A stretch of DNA of 64,000 nucleotides, from the NCBI GenBank assembly GCA_030549335.1, contig CM060188.1, forward strand, positions 6,200,001 to 6,264,000. Direction: 5' to 3'. The DNA is from Pontederia crassipes (Eukaryota > Streptophyta > Magnoliopsida > Commelinales > Pontederiaceae). Of this stretch, positions 53,240 through 64,000 are shown piece by piece; the stretch's first letter is position 1, and the number at the start of each line of letters is the position of its first letter. The translations under genes were made by a program, and so were the position numbers. The notes beneath the pieces are model-generated. The model did no database searches, was not told the origin of the DNA, and was given only the letters and a program-made list of their open reading frames with translations.

Positions 53240-54150
53240 CAAGAATGAACTCAATTTTTGGAGATTATCCATTTGCACGGAATCCCAGCATCTATTATTT
53301 CGGATAGAGATCCAAGATTCACTTCAAGATTTTGGAAAGGTCTCCAAAATACATTTGGAACAAGGCTAAATTTTAGCACGGCGTTTCATCCTCAAATCGA
53401 CGGCCAAAGTGAAAGAACAATCCAAACACTTGAGGATATGCTTAGAGCTTGTGCCTTATATTGGCATGGAAATTGGGATGACCACCTTCCTTTGGTGAAA
53501 TTTGCCTATAATAATAGTTATCGCTTGAGTATCAAGATGGCTCCATTTGAAGTTTTGTATGGGAGACCTTGCCATTTTTCGGCATGTTGGAGTGAAACCG
53601 GAGAAGAAAGATATCTTGGACCGGGCTTGATCCACATGTATGTTGACAAAGTGGACTTGATCAAGCAAAGAATGTTGGCGGCGCAAAGTAGACAAAAGAA
53701 CTATGCATATTTGAGAAGAAGAGAACAACTTTATGAAGTTAGGGATCATGTAATGCTTTCCAACTAAAGGTGTTATGAGATTTAGCAAGAAAGGAAAGTT
53801 AACACCAAGATATATTGGACCATTTGAAAACCTAGAGAAAGTTAGTGAAGCGGCATATAAGTTAGGATTACCACCTTCATATGCTAGACTCCATAATATT
53901 TTCCACGTATCAATGCTTCGAAAGTATGTTCATGATGAGGCAAATGTGATACGGATTGAGGAGCCGAATATCTAGGAGGACGACGTATGTGGAGCAACCT
54001 ATAGAGATCATAGATTATCAAGTGAAGCATCTCAAGAACAAGACCATATCTATGGTCAAAGTGACATGGAAGCACCATCGAGGACAAGAAGCAACATGAG
54101 AACTCGAAAAGGAAATGCGAAAGAAGTTTCTGAAACTTTTTGATAAGTAA
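53240..54150 (+). pseudogene. Gypsy integrase C-terminal half plus chromodomain
   Basis: Integrase phrases include [35 protein letters not shown] and [10 protein letters not shown] (the second catalytic Asp is in SDRDPRF and the Glu in QSERT), then GPFENLEKVSEAAYKL and LHNIFHVSMLRKY. A stop at 53765 and another at 53973 break the frame. Downstream, in another frame, a chromodomain follows with YVEQPIEIIDYQVKHL and KVTWKHH, placing the element among the chromoviruses. Confidence 0.85.
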
Positions 54151-54201
54151 TTTAATATTTACCAAAATTCGAAGGCGAATTTTTATTTAAGAGGAGTAAA
54201 T

Positions 54202-57063
54202 TATAACATTCTAAAAAAAAGGAAAAGCCAAATGAAGCCCAACCACATGTGGCCCACTAAGCCCAACTCACTCACCCAATGACTTAACCTAATACCCCCT
54301 ACCCCACTCGGCCGAGAGCACTCCAAGCCACCCCCATGCTACAGTAGCCGACCAACTCCCCTTCTCACTCTCCCCATTTCTTTCCCACTCGGCCAGCAAG
54401 CAAGGAGACCCCCAAGTGCAGTTACAGTAAGCACATTGTCCTCTTAAGATCTTGATTATTAGCATAAAGTTAACTCACACACACACACTCTCTCTAGTTG
54501 AACCAAGGGATTAAGAGAAGGGCAAAGTGCTAGAGCTAGGGATTTAAGCTTAACTAATCAAGGTATGTTTGAGGGGATACAACCCTAATCTCACTCCAAT
54601 GTATTGCTTGAATGTTTGGATTGGGACTTAGGAACAACCTTTGATTCCTACATGATGAGATTTAGGGTTTTAAAATTAGGATGCATGATGCCTATTAGAT
54701 GTTTGTAAAAATGCTATATGTGAACCCTAATGTAGGAAAGTGATGCTTATGTTGAAAAATGATATTATAATCCTGTTAAATTAGAATATGATTAAATAGT
54801 AAGTGTAAATGTTAAATAAGTATGTTTGAGGGGATCCAAAATCCAAATCTCTCCCTAATGATGTTTTAATGTGTGGATTAGTGACTAAAGATGAAGATTT
54901 GAGGAATGTGCATATAATGCTTCATGTTTCTCTAGATTATTATTCTTTTGCTAATCATGCTTAGAATGTCATGTGATTCATAGCTTAATGTTCTTTTGCT
55001 CATTATGCTTACTATTAGAATGTTTATTGCTCTTATGTTAATTTATTATGAGGTTATGAAAAGATTATGTACATGTATAAGTGTGATTAGCATGTTGGAT
55101 GCCTTATGTGGAAACCCCTTTATGTTTCATGATTAGAATGTTAAGAATATTATGGAATGCCTCATATGTTGTTTGGAGTCAAGTATGTGTTCAATATGTC
55201 AATGTATGCATGATTAGGAAGAAAAAGATGTAGAAATCGTATTCTGACGGCCCAGAACGAACGACCGATATATTACCGGTCGACAATTCTGGGGACCATT
55301 TGTAGTCTCGCACTCTGTCCGACGGTCGACCGATTTTATAATGGTCATCCGTTTTGGAAAGAGTCGAACATTCTGTGATTAGCGGGCGACCAAACACCTT
55401 GTTTCGATTGTTCGATAGTAATGTAATGGTCGACCGATATTCAAACGGTCGTCCGATATGTGTGGTCGAAACATTTGACACATTCTGTGATTAGCGGACA
55501 TTCGAGCATATTATTTTAGTCGTCCGAAAGTCAAGTATCGGTCGACGATATCTCATCGGTCGTCCGATTTGAGTGACAGTTACATTCTGTGATTAACGGA
55601 CGATCCGAAGCTCATTTCGGACGTCCGAAAAGACTAGTAGTGGTTGATCGTTATTCCAGCGATCGTCCGGTTTAGAAAAGTATCATATTCTGTGATTAGC
55701 GGATGAATGGAAGTCTCATTTCGATCGTTCGAAAGGACCATATCGGTCGATCGTTAACCTGACCGGTCGTCCAATACCCTTCCAATGGTCGACCGTTACC
55801 CAAAATGGTCGTCCGTTCTGGAAGCTGATTGACTATGATTGAATGTCCACACATAGTATGATTTGAATTATGTATGCCCTTAAATAGGATTAAAACATTC
55901 AACATATATGAATGATTGTATGTATTGATAAAAGCAAGTAAAAGACGGATTGGCGTGGAAGTGACTTATTGTAATCGAGGAGGGAAATGAGTTCCGACCC
56001 CTAGTGGCGGCATTTCTTGGGAAACGAGTTCCACCCATAATGTGACATTTCCATAAATAGAGGCAAGTTCTACTCCTAGTGTGGCGTCTCTATTGGGCCT
56101 ATGCGGAACCAGGAGGCGAGTTTCACCCCTAGTGTGACGTCTCTATTGGCCTCCCGCGAACCCAAATATTGGTCTAGCTAGCCATTCTCCCACGAACTCA
56201 ACATGGTCTTTCCAATCAACAAAATAAGGAAGTATTTAAGTAAAGATGAAAGATGAAAAGATGAATGATGAATGACTTGGGACATAAAATAAAGATGTTA
56301 AAGAAGTATGATGAAGTATGCACCTATGAAGATGCAATGTAAATATTCACTTGTCACATCATATCATGACATGATGAATGATGATAAAGCAAAGTAAGAT
56401 AAGACATGATATGCAATAGCATGATGATAAGTTATGATATGTTTGATTTAAAGATTATGATGTTACATGTTATCTTATCTTGTTATGTTGATATGCTCAC
56501 ATGCCATGTAGTATGCATAAGTAGTTCATAGCATGCATATGATTTATGTTCCATGATGATGAAATGCATATGCCATGACATGTAGAGATTATGTTATAAG
56601 TCATAGCATGCATGGGCCTTAACATACTCTAACGGAAAAAATCTCCTGCACCCCATGGATCCGTGCAGGTATGGATGAGGCATAGGTTCGACGATGAGGG
56701 CCTCTTGACGAAGACATTGCACATGGACGAGTCGGGCTACAACCCAAGTTATTTTACTATTATTATGTCATTATGATGAACTCTTGTAAGAGTCATTTAT
56801 GTATGACTTATGTGCCTTATGGAGTCATGTATTTTACTTGAACTCAATATATTGTAAGAACTTTTTGTTGGGTATGCGTTAGAGCGCCAGTATGTTATCT
56901 TGGGTTGGTTTTATTTATCCATGAAGTCTTCCGTTGTTTATGAAGTCATTGTCTTAAGTTCATTTTATTATATTTCCGCTGTAAAATTTTATGAAATTAG
57001 GTCAAGTCAAAGTGACGCCGTCCAGGATTCGACAACTATATTGAGATCGGAGGGGGCGTTACA
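54202..57063 (+). repeat. Gypsy 3' LTR, 2862 bp
   Basis: It starts TATAACATTCTAAAAAAAA (TG of the 5' LTR changed to TA) after a purine-rich AAGAGGAGTAAA tract and ends GGGGGCGTTACA. It has an extra GAGGCGAGTTTCACCCCTAG duplication near 56110. Numerous substitutions against the 5' LTR suggest the insertion is not very recent. Confidence 0.9.
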
Positions 57064-57711
57064 TATATGGTCACTCTTTCTCCCCACCTCGAATTGTTTT
57101 TTCTCTAGAACAAAAAAACTTTGTTTTAAGGAATATTCCCACGCATTTCACCCATCAAGAACGTTATGTTCTTGGGTACATTATCAAGATTTTGTTTTCA
57201 TTCTTTTTTGGTGTTTGATGTGGTTCCTCCAATTGCCAAAAAAAAAGATGTTTAATGTGGGTGCTACTTGATCTACAGATTCCAAGTTTGCAGCTGAGAA
57301 AGCTTAATCATTCAAGTTAGGCAGAAAGGTGTCCATTGTTAAACAAATAAATTAACAGTTAATAGATAAACATGAAGTAAACTGAGTCATTAGTTTTTAA
57401 TTTTCATTAAGCTTTGGTCTTTTTTTCTAATACTTCAAATTAAAACAGCCTTTAACAAAGTTTTTTTTTCTTTGGCTGCCAAAACCTGCATGCATGAAGG
57501 CGCATTCAAATCCAATCGTTCGATCAGCCGAAGAGCAAGTAATCTCGAAACACTGTGTTCATGTTTGATGGAGAAGACTAAAATATCGGTGAAAACAAAT
57601 CCAGTAGTTGCAGTTTAGTCTTCATGGCCCTTGCAGGACGATGCTTAGAAAAGATTTAACCATTTAGCTTGATCCGTATGTTTAATGGAGAAGAAGAACG
57701 AAGGAACGGAC

Positions 57712-58096
57712 CTTAGAGCCGTGAGGCCAGTCACACTTGGCCGGCTAGAGGCCCTGGCGCACGTAGCAGTCGTGCGCCGAGATTTGGCGCACGACGTTGA
57801 TGAAGAGCCCGACCGCGTAGTCAGCGACGTCGTCGGAGAACACGGTCCCAGCGTTGGTCATGGCGACGACCCTATGCCGGCACTCGCCGAGGTCCATGTG
57901 GTTGACCCCTGTGCTGTCCGCCGCCACCAGCTTCAGCCGGGGGAGGCGGTCGGCATCCCCGTGGGCGGCTAGGAACTCGTTCCTCGGCAGCGGCGACTCG
58001 TACAGCTTCAGGAAGTTGAACCTCCCGGCGAGGGCGTCAGAGATGCCTGTGAAGAGCGGGCGGAGGAGGAACACCGACGGCAGGTCTTGACGCCAT
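57712..58096 (-). pseudogene. HPR-like pseudogene D (exon 1 only)
   Basis: It is a copy of HPR-B exon 1 with ATG at 58096 and the AAG|GT donor still at 57712/57711. Damage is clear: a one-base frameshift just after the start, an internal deletion of about 18 codons between AAHG and DRLPRL, and a premature TAG at 57745-57747 where copy B has a Trp codon. The intron holds the gypsy element and no exon 2 is found. Its ATG is the useful comparison for copy B, which lacks one. Confidence 0.88.
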
Positions 58097-58184
58097 GCTG
58101 CTCCGCTGAGGCCAAGGAGTTTGCAGAGACCGTCATGTTATTGCTCATAGGACTCAAAGCATTACTACAAGAAAATCCTTAAAT

Positions 58185-58625
58185 ACAGACGGTTACCGCC
58201 GTTCGTAAACAGACAAAATCTATCGCAAATCAGTATTTTCGATGGATGACATCCGTGCAAAAATACGGCGTTGCAATTTTTTTTTGACGATTATAGAAGG
58301 GCCGTCAAAACATTTGACGGTCAAGTTGGCGGTGCAAACCGTCAAAAAGCAGCGACAGCTCGAACTGTCGAGACCTAAGACGGTTTGAACAGTCGATAAT
58401 AATCGACGGTTAGAGCCGTCGAGAAATATCGACGGTTCGAGCCATCGATACACGTTGACGGTTCGAGCTGTCTATAAGTATCGACGGTTTTAGCTGTCTA
58501 TAATGTTCGACACTCAAACCGCCGAAAGATTTCAACGGCTCGAACCATCGAAACTGTTCAACAGTACTTTTTGACGACTACGCCCATCGAAGTTCTCGAC
58601 GGTCTAAGCCATCAAAATGTTTTAA
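58185..58625. repeat. CACTA subterminal repeats
   Basis: About a dozen copies of a motif near (T)CGACGGTT(C/T)GAGC(C/T)GTCGA occur in both orientations, spaced some 25-35 bases apart. Each is partly palindromic because GACGGTT...and...CCGTC face one another. In this superfamily such arrays bind the TNPA/TNP1 protein; that role is inferred here. Confidence 0.75.
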
Positions 58626-58849
58626 AAAAATAAAAATATATAATTTCAAAATAGCATTTCAAATTTTAAAAAATGATTGAAAATTTAAATTAAAATAATT
58701 GTCATTACTTCATCATTATGCATCATCTGACGCACCATAAATTGAAATTAAATTTCACTCATCATCATCCTCCTCGTTGTTGAGTCGCCACGCATCATTT
58801 GACACATCATTTTTTCATCTCTTTCTTTTGAGCTCTGGCCATGCGTCGC

Positions 58850-60287
58850 TCATGTTGTTCGAACTCTTGTTTGAATTCCTTTTTGAGCTCCTGAGTGACC
58901 TGTTGTTTGACTCCTATCTAACCTCTTATCTGATCTCTTGTCGGACATCGGATAAACGTTGTTCTCACATATTGTCAAACATTCATTGCGTATCTTGACT
59001 CGGAGAATCAGAAACTGATTTACGGCCATATCTAATATCTGCATTACTAATAGATGATCCGAGATCGTAAATGCGATCTTTCTTGACGGCCGACGTGATC
59101 TGTCCAAAGTTGTCGAGGGTTCAATGATGTTGTCCCCTCCTGTGTGGCCTGCGTAATATGCTCGGCTTCTTTTGTCTTGTGACCCTCTTGAAAATTACAA
59201 AAAATATATCAACTATTTTCACATGACGAACTTAATATCTTATAATATGAACTATTTTCTTACCCATGTCTCCCGAGCAAACGATGAAACCCATCCTTTA
59301 TTTTTCTTCTGATAGGTTCTAAGAAATATCTCATCCTGAGTAAGTGCTTTACTCGTCTCTTTCTCCTACAGTTAAAAATTTGACATAAAGTATTCACACA
59401 GTTAAATATAATAATTTATTCAAAAATTTTACCATTCTTTTTGCAATCGTGCTTGTGGATATACGTCCACCCGCATGTACGCAAGCTCCTTGGATAGATT
59501 CCCGATTTGTCTTTACTTTTTTGCATTTAGATCTATACTCCTCGGTAGACCACTTCCTTAACAATTCGTTCCAAACAACTTCAGGGACCCAATTGGGTCG
59601 CTCTCCTGTAGCTCGTGCTTTCGAAAGCATCAAGGACAATCTCTTCGAGCACGAAGAATTAAAAGTCTTTCACATTCGTTCTATGTGCTCAGAATCCCAC
59701 CACACATCAGCCTTTGTGTACATAAAACAATCCAATTATAATACGACGATAAATTGAAAATAACCAGATTGGCTTTTAAGGTTACATGAAATTCTCTAAA
59801 TAACATCTGTCTCATGGCATATGAAACTTCCTTCCATGTAAGCCACGCTTCGGTATACCTATGATGTAATACCTTAGTAACAGCGACAGCGGCAGCCGCA
59901 GGTTTCGAATATAAAATTATAAATATGTAAGAACATAAAATTATAAATTATACATAAAATTATAAATTACGTTGTGAAAAAATAACAAATAATAACAATG
60001 TGAAAAATATAAAATAACACTTACTCTAAATTACCATCTGACTGTACATATGCTTTGTATCCACAATTTGATGAGCCTGCATCTGAAGGTTCTTTCAATA
60101 ATTGTGTCTCCATGTTTGCAATATCAGGAGCTCGAACGGGCTCCGGTGAATCATCGTCGGAGGAAGAAGGAGTCGACGGTATAGACTGCCGTTCAACTAT
60201 GCGAATGCCCGTGGATGGTCTAGGAATGACCTGAAGAAGTATCTCTAGGAACGACCTTCTCTTTTCCCTTATTTTTATTTTTTCCAA
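58850..60287 (-). pseudogene. TNP1-like CACTA protein (plant transposase Ptta/En/Spm family), multi-exon
   Basis: Recognisable pieces in order are an acidic Ser/Pro-rich N-terminus (60287-60021), YTEAWLTWKEVSYAMRQM (about 59800), WVPEVVWNELLRKWSTEEYR and HAGGRISTSTIAKRM (59600-59430), then ETSKALTQDEIFLRTYQKK and GWVSSFARETW (59365-59270), and a basic C-terminal part. Splice signals are visible: a GTAAAATT donor after AKRM, an acceptor CTGTAG before the next piece and GTAAG after RETW. I cannot tell whether the full model is intact; stops between 58850 and 59150 suggest decay. Confidence 0.65.
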
Positions 60288-60702
60288 AATGAAACATCTA
60301 CATCAAACAAAATTTAATGCACAATAAATTTACATTTCATACAACAATTAATATAGTTGCATCACAATAACTTGACGTTTGGCTACATCTTGTGTCACAT
60401 CTTCATGAATTGAATTGTACATATAACTTGAGAATCAATTCCTAATATCCGAAGGCACTTTTATAAATATGTGGTCATTATTTTAAACACTCATGAGAAG
60501 GAATAGAATATGGAAATGAATCATCCTCGTCAAGTATTTTTCGGTCCGAATGATCGTCAGCATGCATCACGAACTACGTTTAAATATTAAATAAAACATT
60601 TATATAAGCATTTCAATAAAATATAACTAAATTATAACAACGGATAGTAATAACAATTCATCTTCATCATGATTCATATTACAATCGATAATAATAATAA
60701 CA

Positions 60703-63338
60703 TCATTCATCATCATTCGAATTACTACATGATTGAAATTCATCGTCGTCGTCCCCTGATGACGATGATGTTTCAAATTCCTCTTCCTCTGTGCTATCAT
60801 CATTATGTTGTACCTCGACATTTTTAAATAATTGTTCTAAATCTCGTAGGTCTTCAATTAACTTAGTTTTTACAATTACCGCCACTGAAGTATTGGAGTC
60901 ATCTTGGTATGCAGCTTGCAACGCACCATCAACTTTTATCCTACTTCTTGTCTTCGTTTTAATTACAACCCACCACTGAACCTTGTCCCTCGTCTTCTCT
61001 GGATAATTGACATAATATATCTGCCTTGTAGACGATGAAATAATAAATGGATCAAAATGTTCGTAACGTCTATTGTGACGTACCTCAACTATTTTGAAAT
61101 CTTTATGAACTTGTGTCCCTCTTTTTTTCTTCGGATCAAACTAATTACACTCAAATAACGTGACTCTATTACCTCCAGTGTATTCCAACTCAATTATTTC
61201 ATTAAGAACACCATAATAGTCACGTTCATTTTGCCCGTACACAAACACCACTGTTCACGGTTTTCTTTCCTCTCGACCAAAATGATAGGAATATTACGTT
61301 CCAATTGCCTCATGTTCTTGACAGTTAATGTTGTTGAATACAAATCTCTGAAAAATTGACTTAGTTCCGTGAACGACTTCCAAATCTTTTCCAGCAATGA
61401 TGAAAATGCAGTAGGAAGTAATGTTTCCATAAAAATGTGACACTCGTGACTATTCATGCCAAATAAATGCAAGTTAGTCACATCCATACATCTTGTCAAG
61501 TTTGATGCATAACCATTAGGCATTCTAAGCTCCTGGATCCATCGAAACACTTGCATTTCCTGCTCTTTAGTCAGAACATAACTTGCCTTCGGCTTGGATA
61601 CTCTACCGTTAGGTAAATTAATTAGGTGCAACTCTACCATCGGCAATACTCTTTCAAATCTAGTCTCTCCTTGAGGTTGTCTTTTATTTTGCCCTTAACG
61701 TTCATAACAGTGTTAAACACATTATCAAACACATTTTTCTCAATGTGCATGACATTCAAATTATGACGTATCAAACAGTCTTTCCAATATGGAAAATCCC
61801 AAAAGATGCTTCGTTTATGCCAATTATGACAAATACCATACTCATTGTATGTGACATCCGAATTGTCAGAAATTTTACATAGAGCACTGACAATGCGAAA
61901 TAATTGAACTCTTGACCGCTTGGCCGGAGCCATGTCATGCATAACTCTATTTCGTCGAAATGCATTTCTATTACTTCTGTAAGGATGATCTGCCGGAAGA
62001 AATTGTCTATGACAATCAAACCAACTATTTTTATCGTCATTTTTCAAAGTGAATGCACCAGAGTGTTCCATGAAATATGGACATGCTAGCTTCTCTACAG
62101 TTTGCCAACCAGATAACATTTCATGGGCAGGAAAATCATTAATCGTCCACAATAATGCAACTTTCAAGGTGAAGTTCTGTTTAGTCGACACATCATAAGC
62201 TATGACACCATTCCACAACTCTTTTAACTCGTCAATCAGAGGCTGTAAATATATATTTATCTTCTGCTTAGGACTTTGAGGACTAGGAATAATGCAAGTA
62301 AAAAACATATATGGCGTGGACATACAAATTCTAGGAGGCAAGTTGTAAGGTATAACAATGATCGGCCAACACGAATAAGGAATTGAAGTCTAACCGTATG
62401 GTGTAAAATCATCCGCGCATAATCTGAGCCTTATGTTTCTTTCATCACTTGCAAAATCTAAGTGCATAGATTAAAATGTTTCCACGCTTCACCATCCGAT
62501 GGGTAAACCATGACACCTTCATAAGTATTATGTTGTGTATGCCACTTCATTTGGGTCACTGACTCCAGGGATGAGTACAGTCTCTTAAATCTTCGAATAA
62601 GAGGCAAGTAATGCATTCTCTTCACAGCTACTTGAGTATTGTTAGTTGCCCTGCATTGTTCGGCCCTAAAAATTTACATTCTTTGAGATTGACGTCGTCA
62701 CCATAATATAACATACAACCGTTGCGACAACAATCTATTTTGATTGGACCTAGGCCGAGTTTAGAAACAAGTCTCTTTGTCCTATAATAATTTTTAGGAA
62801 TGCGAGATCCGGATGGTGTGATCTCTTTTAAGATATCTATAAATGCATCAAAATATGCCTGAGAAATATTATGATCGACTTTCGCACCCGAGCCACAAGG
62901 GTTGGCTCGAGGCGTTAAGCAACTCAAAAAACTCGGTTGCTTTTGAATTTGGTGTCTTCTCAACCTGTTCAAATCCTATGTGACCATACTCTGTTTCGGC
63001 GACGTCATAAGGTAACTGGTGGTATCGCGAACTAAATCCTTCATGAGGATCGACGTAATGAAATTCCTGGTTTGCTACACGTTGATGGTGCACCTTCCCC
63101 TAAATCGTCTTCATGCGAATAATTTGGTTTGAATCCTTTATATACAAATGAACTTTAACTGTTTCTAACTACAACATTTCAGACAATGACACCTAATTGT
63201 TCCTTCCCATTGAAATTGCAAAGATTGACAAGCCACACTTGTGTAATACTCAATGCCATCTATGAATTCTTATGTCAATGATCTACGACCAGAATAATTT
63301 CTATTGTACATCCATTGACGATCGTTTGGTGGGAACAT
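60703..63338 (-). pseudogene. TNP2-like CACTA transposase, degenerate
   Basis: It starts with ATG at 63338 (MFPPNDRQWMYNRNYSGRRS), the transposase-associated N-domain with IRCHCLKC, and meets a TAA within about 20 codons. Further on are YFDAFIDILKEITPSGSRIP, RRLVSKLGLG-like and CRNGCMLYY, then the TNP2 core NLPPRICMSTPYMFFTCIIP-like segment with LQPLIDELKELWNGV, VALLWTINDFPAHEMLSGW and KRSIFWDFPYWKDCLIRHNL (62341-61634). After that comes DUF4218-type LRMPNGYASNLTRCMD and HIFMETLLPTAF (61646-61194), and DUF4216-type IIELEYTGGNRVTLFECN with VQWWVVIKTKTR, ending in an acidic tail at 60703. Several stops and frameshifts (about 63280, 62870, 62340, 61640, 61190) make it non-functional as it stands. 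Confidence 0.8.
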
Positions 63339-64000
63339 AATTTCTCCATTATTTGCAAGTTAGACTAATATCGTTTCTAAGTGTTCGAATAATTATGTTC
63401 AAAATTTACAAGTTTTTTAAATAAACATTAACTACACAAAATATTAAAATTTGAAAATGAGGATTGACTACTGAATTTCATATCGCTGACAAACATGAAT
63501 TAAAATAATAAATGTTGAACATGTATTTTAGACGTCATGGTTGACCATCAAAATTAAACATCAAATTAATAAATGTTGTAAATAAAATATTAACAAATCA
63601 GTTTATACATTTGCAAACTACAAGAAGACATTGCTACTATTATAACCTAAATTATAATAGAGACTAAAAGACATAAATAACAATTTATGCACAAATCATA
63701 ATTGCCAACAAAATCATTAAAGTAATAATTTATCAAAAATAAATAACTTACATCTTTTGGTGAGAACACATAACGCTGGCACATATAATAAGAGAATTCT
63801 GATAATATGCATTTAAATGGAACATAAGACAACAAAAATAATATCTTCAAAAGTAATAATCAATTAGCATTCTTACACTCTTGAAGTTGTGGAATTGTGA
63901 AAGCTCAGAATGTTTATCAGCCGAGAGTCCTAAGTTAAAAAAATGAGTAAAATATAAGTACACCAACATACACGAGTTAGAAAAAAAATTAAGTGCTCGG

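Larger units (their letters stand above)
48589..57063 (+). mobile_element. Ty3/gypsy chromovirus (Tekay/Del-like), internally deleted, 8.5 kb
   Basis: Two long LTRs (2845 and 2862 bp) flank a short 2.77-kb interior. A perfect 5-bp target-site duplication, TATAT, is at 48584-48588 and 57064-57068. The interior has a tRNA-Met primer-binding site, gag with zinc knuckles, then directly the core and C-terminus of integrase and a chromodomain. Protease, reverse transcriptase and RNase H are missing. It sits in the intron of pseudogene D, on the opposite strand. Confidence 0.92.
58163..64000 (-). mobile_element. CACTA (En/Spm) transposon, one end and two genes, runs off the window
   Basis: The left terminus TACTACAAGAAAA differs by one base from the classic CACTACAAGAAAA. 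It abuts the duplicated sequence upstream of pseudogene D, with CAT at 58160-58162 as the likely 3-bp target. Inward lie subterminal repeats, a TNP1-like gene and a TNP2-like transposase, both on the minus strand. The other end is beyond 64000. 63340-64000 is AT-rich with no further gene seen. Confidence 0.85.

Noticed and set aside
53884-54165. Minus-strand open frame across the chromodomain region
   Set aside because: It is antisense to the integrase and chromodomain reading frames of the gypsy element.
48584-57068. Gypsy insertion taken as part of a functional HPR gene D intron
   Set aside because: Gene D has a frameshift, an internal deletion, a premature stop and no exon 2.

Overview
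This window is plant nuclear DNA. The genes have spliced GT-AG introns, there is no operon-like packing, and Ty1/copia, Ty3/gypsy, RTE-type LINE, SINE, MITE, Harbinger-like and CACTA elements are all present. GC-rich coding exons sit in very AT-rich, repeat-laden spacer, which fits a monocot, perhaps a commelinid. The species is not identified; that guess is inference.

Layout. 1-6.5 kb: AT-rich spacer with one GC-rich island of unknown meaning. 6.6-16.4 kb (+): a six-exon terminal uridylyltransferase gene (URT1 type, 814 aa) whose introns carry a 5'-truncated RTE-type LINE and a SINE. 16.4-20.4 kb: spacer with a decayed LTR-retrotransposon remnant. 20.5-21.5 kb (+): an intronless class-I carboxylesterase of the CXE8/9 type. 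21.5-25.5 kb (-): a Ty1/copia (Tork/TNT1-like) element whose broken 3' side abuts the esterase stop codon. 25.7-33.7 kb (-): two tandem two-exon D-2-hydroxyacid dehydrogenases of the HPR3/HPPR type (copies A and B). 33.7-36.2 kb: hairpin-ended repeats and a FAR1-like fragment. 36-39.6 kb: AT-rich spacer. 39.7-58.2 kb: a decayed second copy of the A-B block (pseudogenes C and D, exon 1 only), broken up by a nest of solo-LTR candidates, a Harbinger-type MITE and an internally deleted chromodomain Ty3/gypsy element. 58.2-64 kb: one end of a CACTA transposon with subterminal repeats, a TNP1-like gene and a TNP2-like gene, running off the window.

Together, only four genes look potentially functional: URT1, the esterase, HPR copy A and HPR copy B. 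B lacks an ATG at its expected start. URT1, CXE8/9 and an HPR3-like gene are, from memory, also neighbours on Arabidopsis chromosome 2 (At2g45600-At2g45630), so the gene core looks like old conserved microsynteny and the rest is transposon expansion. I saw no convincing undescribed biochemical system. The most unusual items are the missing start codon of copy B, the block duplication and its decay, the esterase-copia junction, the nested foldbacks in the copy A intron, and GTCGAC-palindrome tandem arrays recurring in LTR-type repeats.
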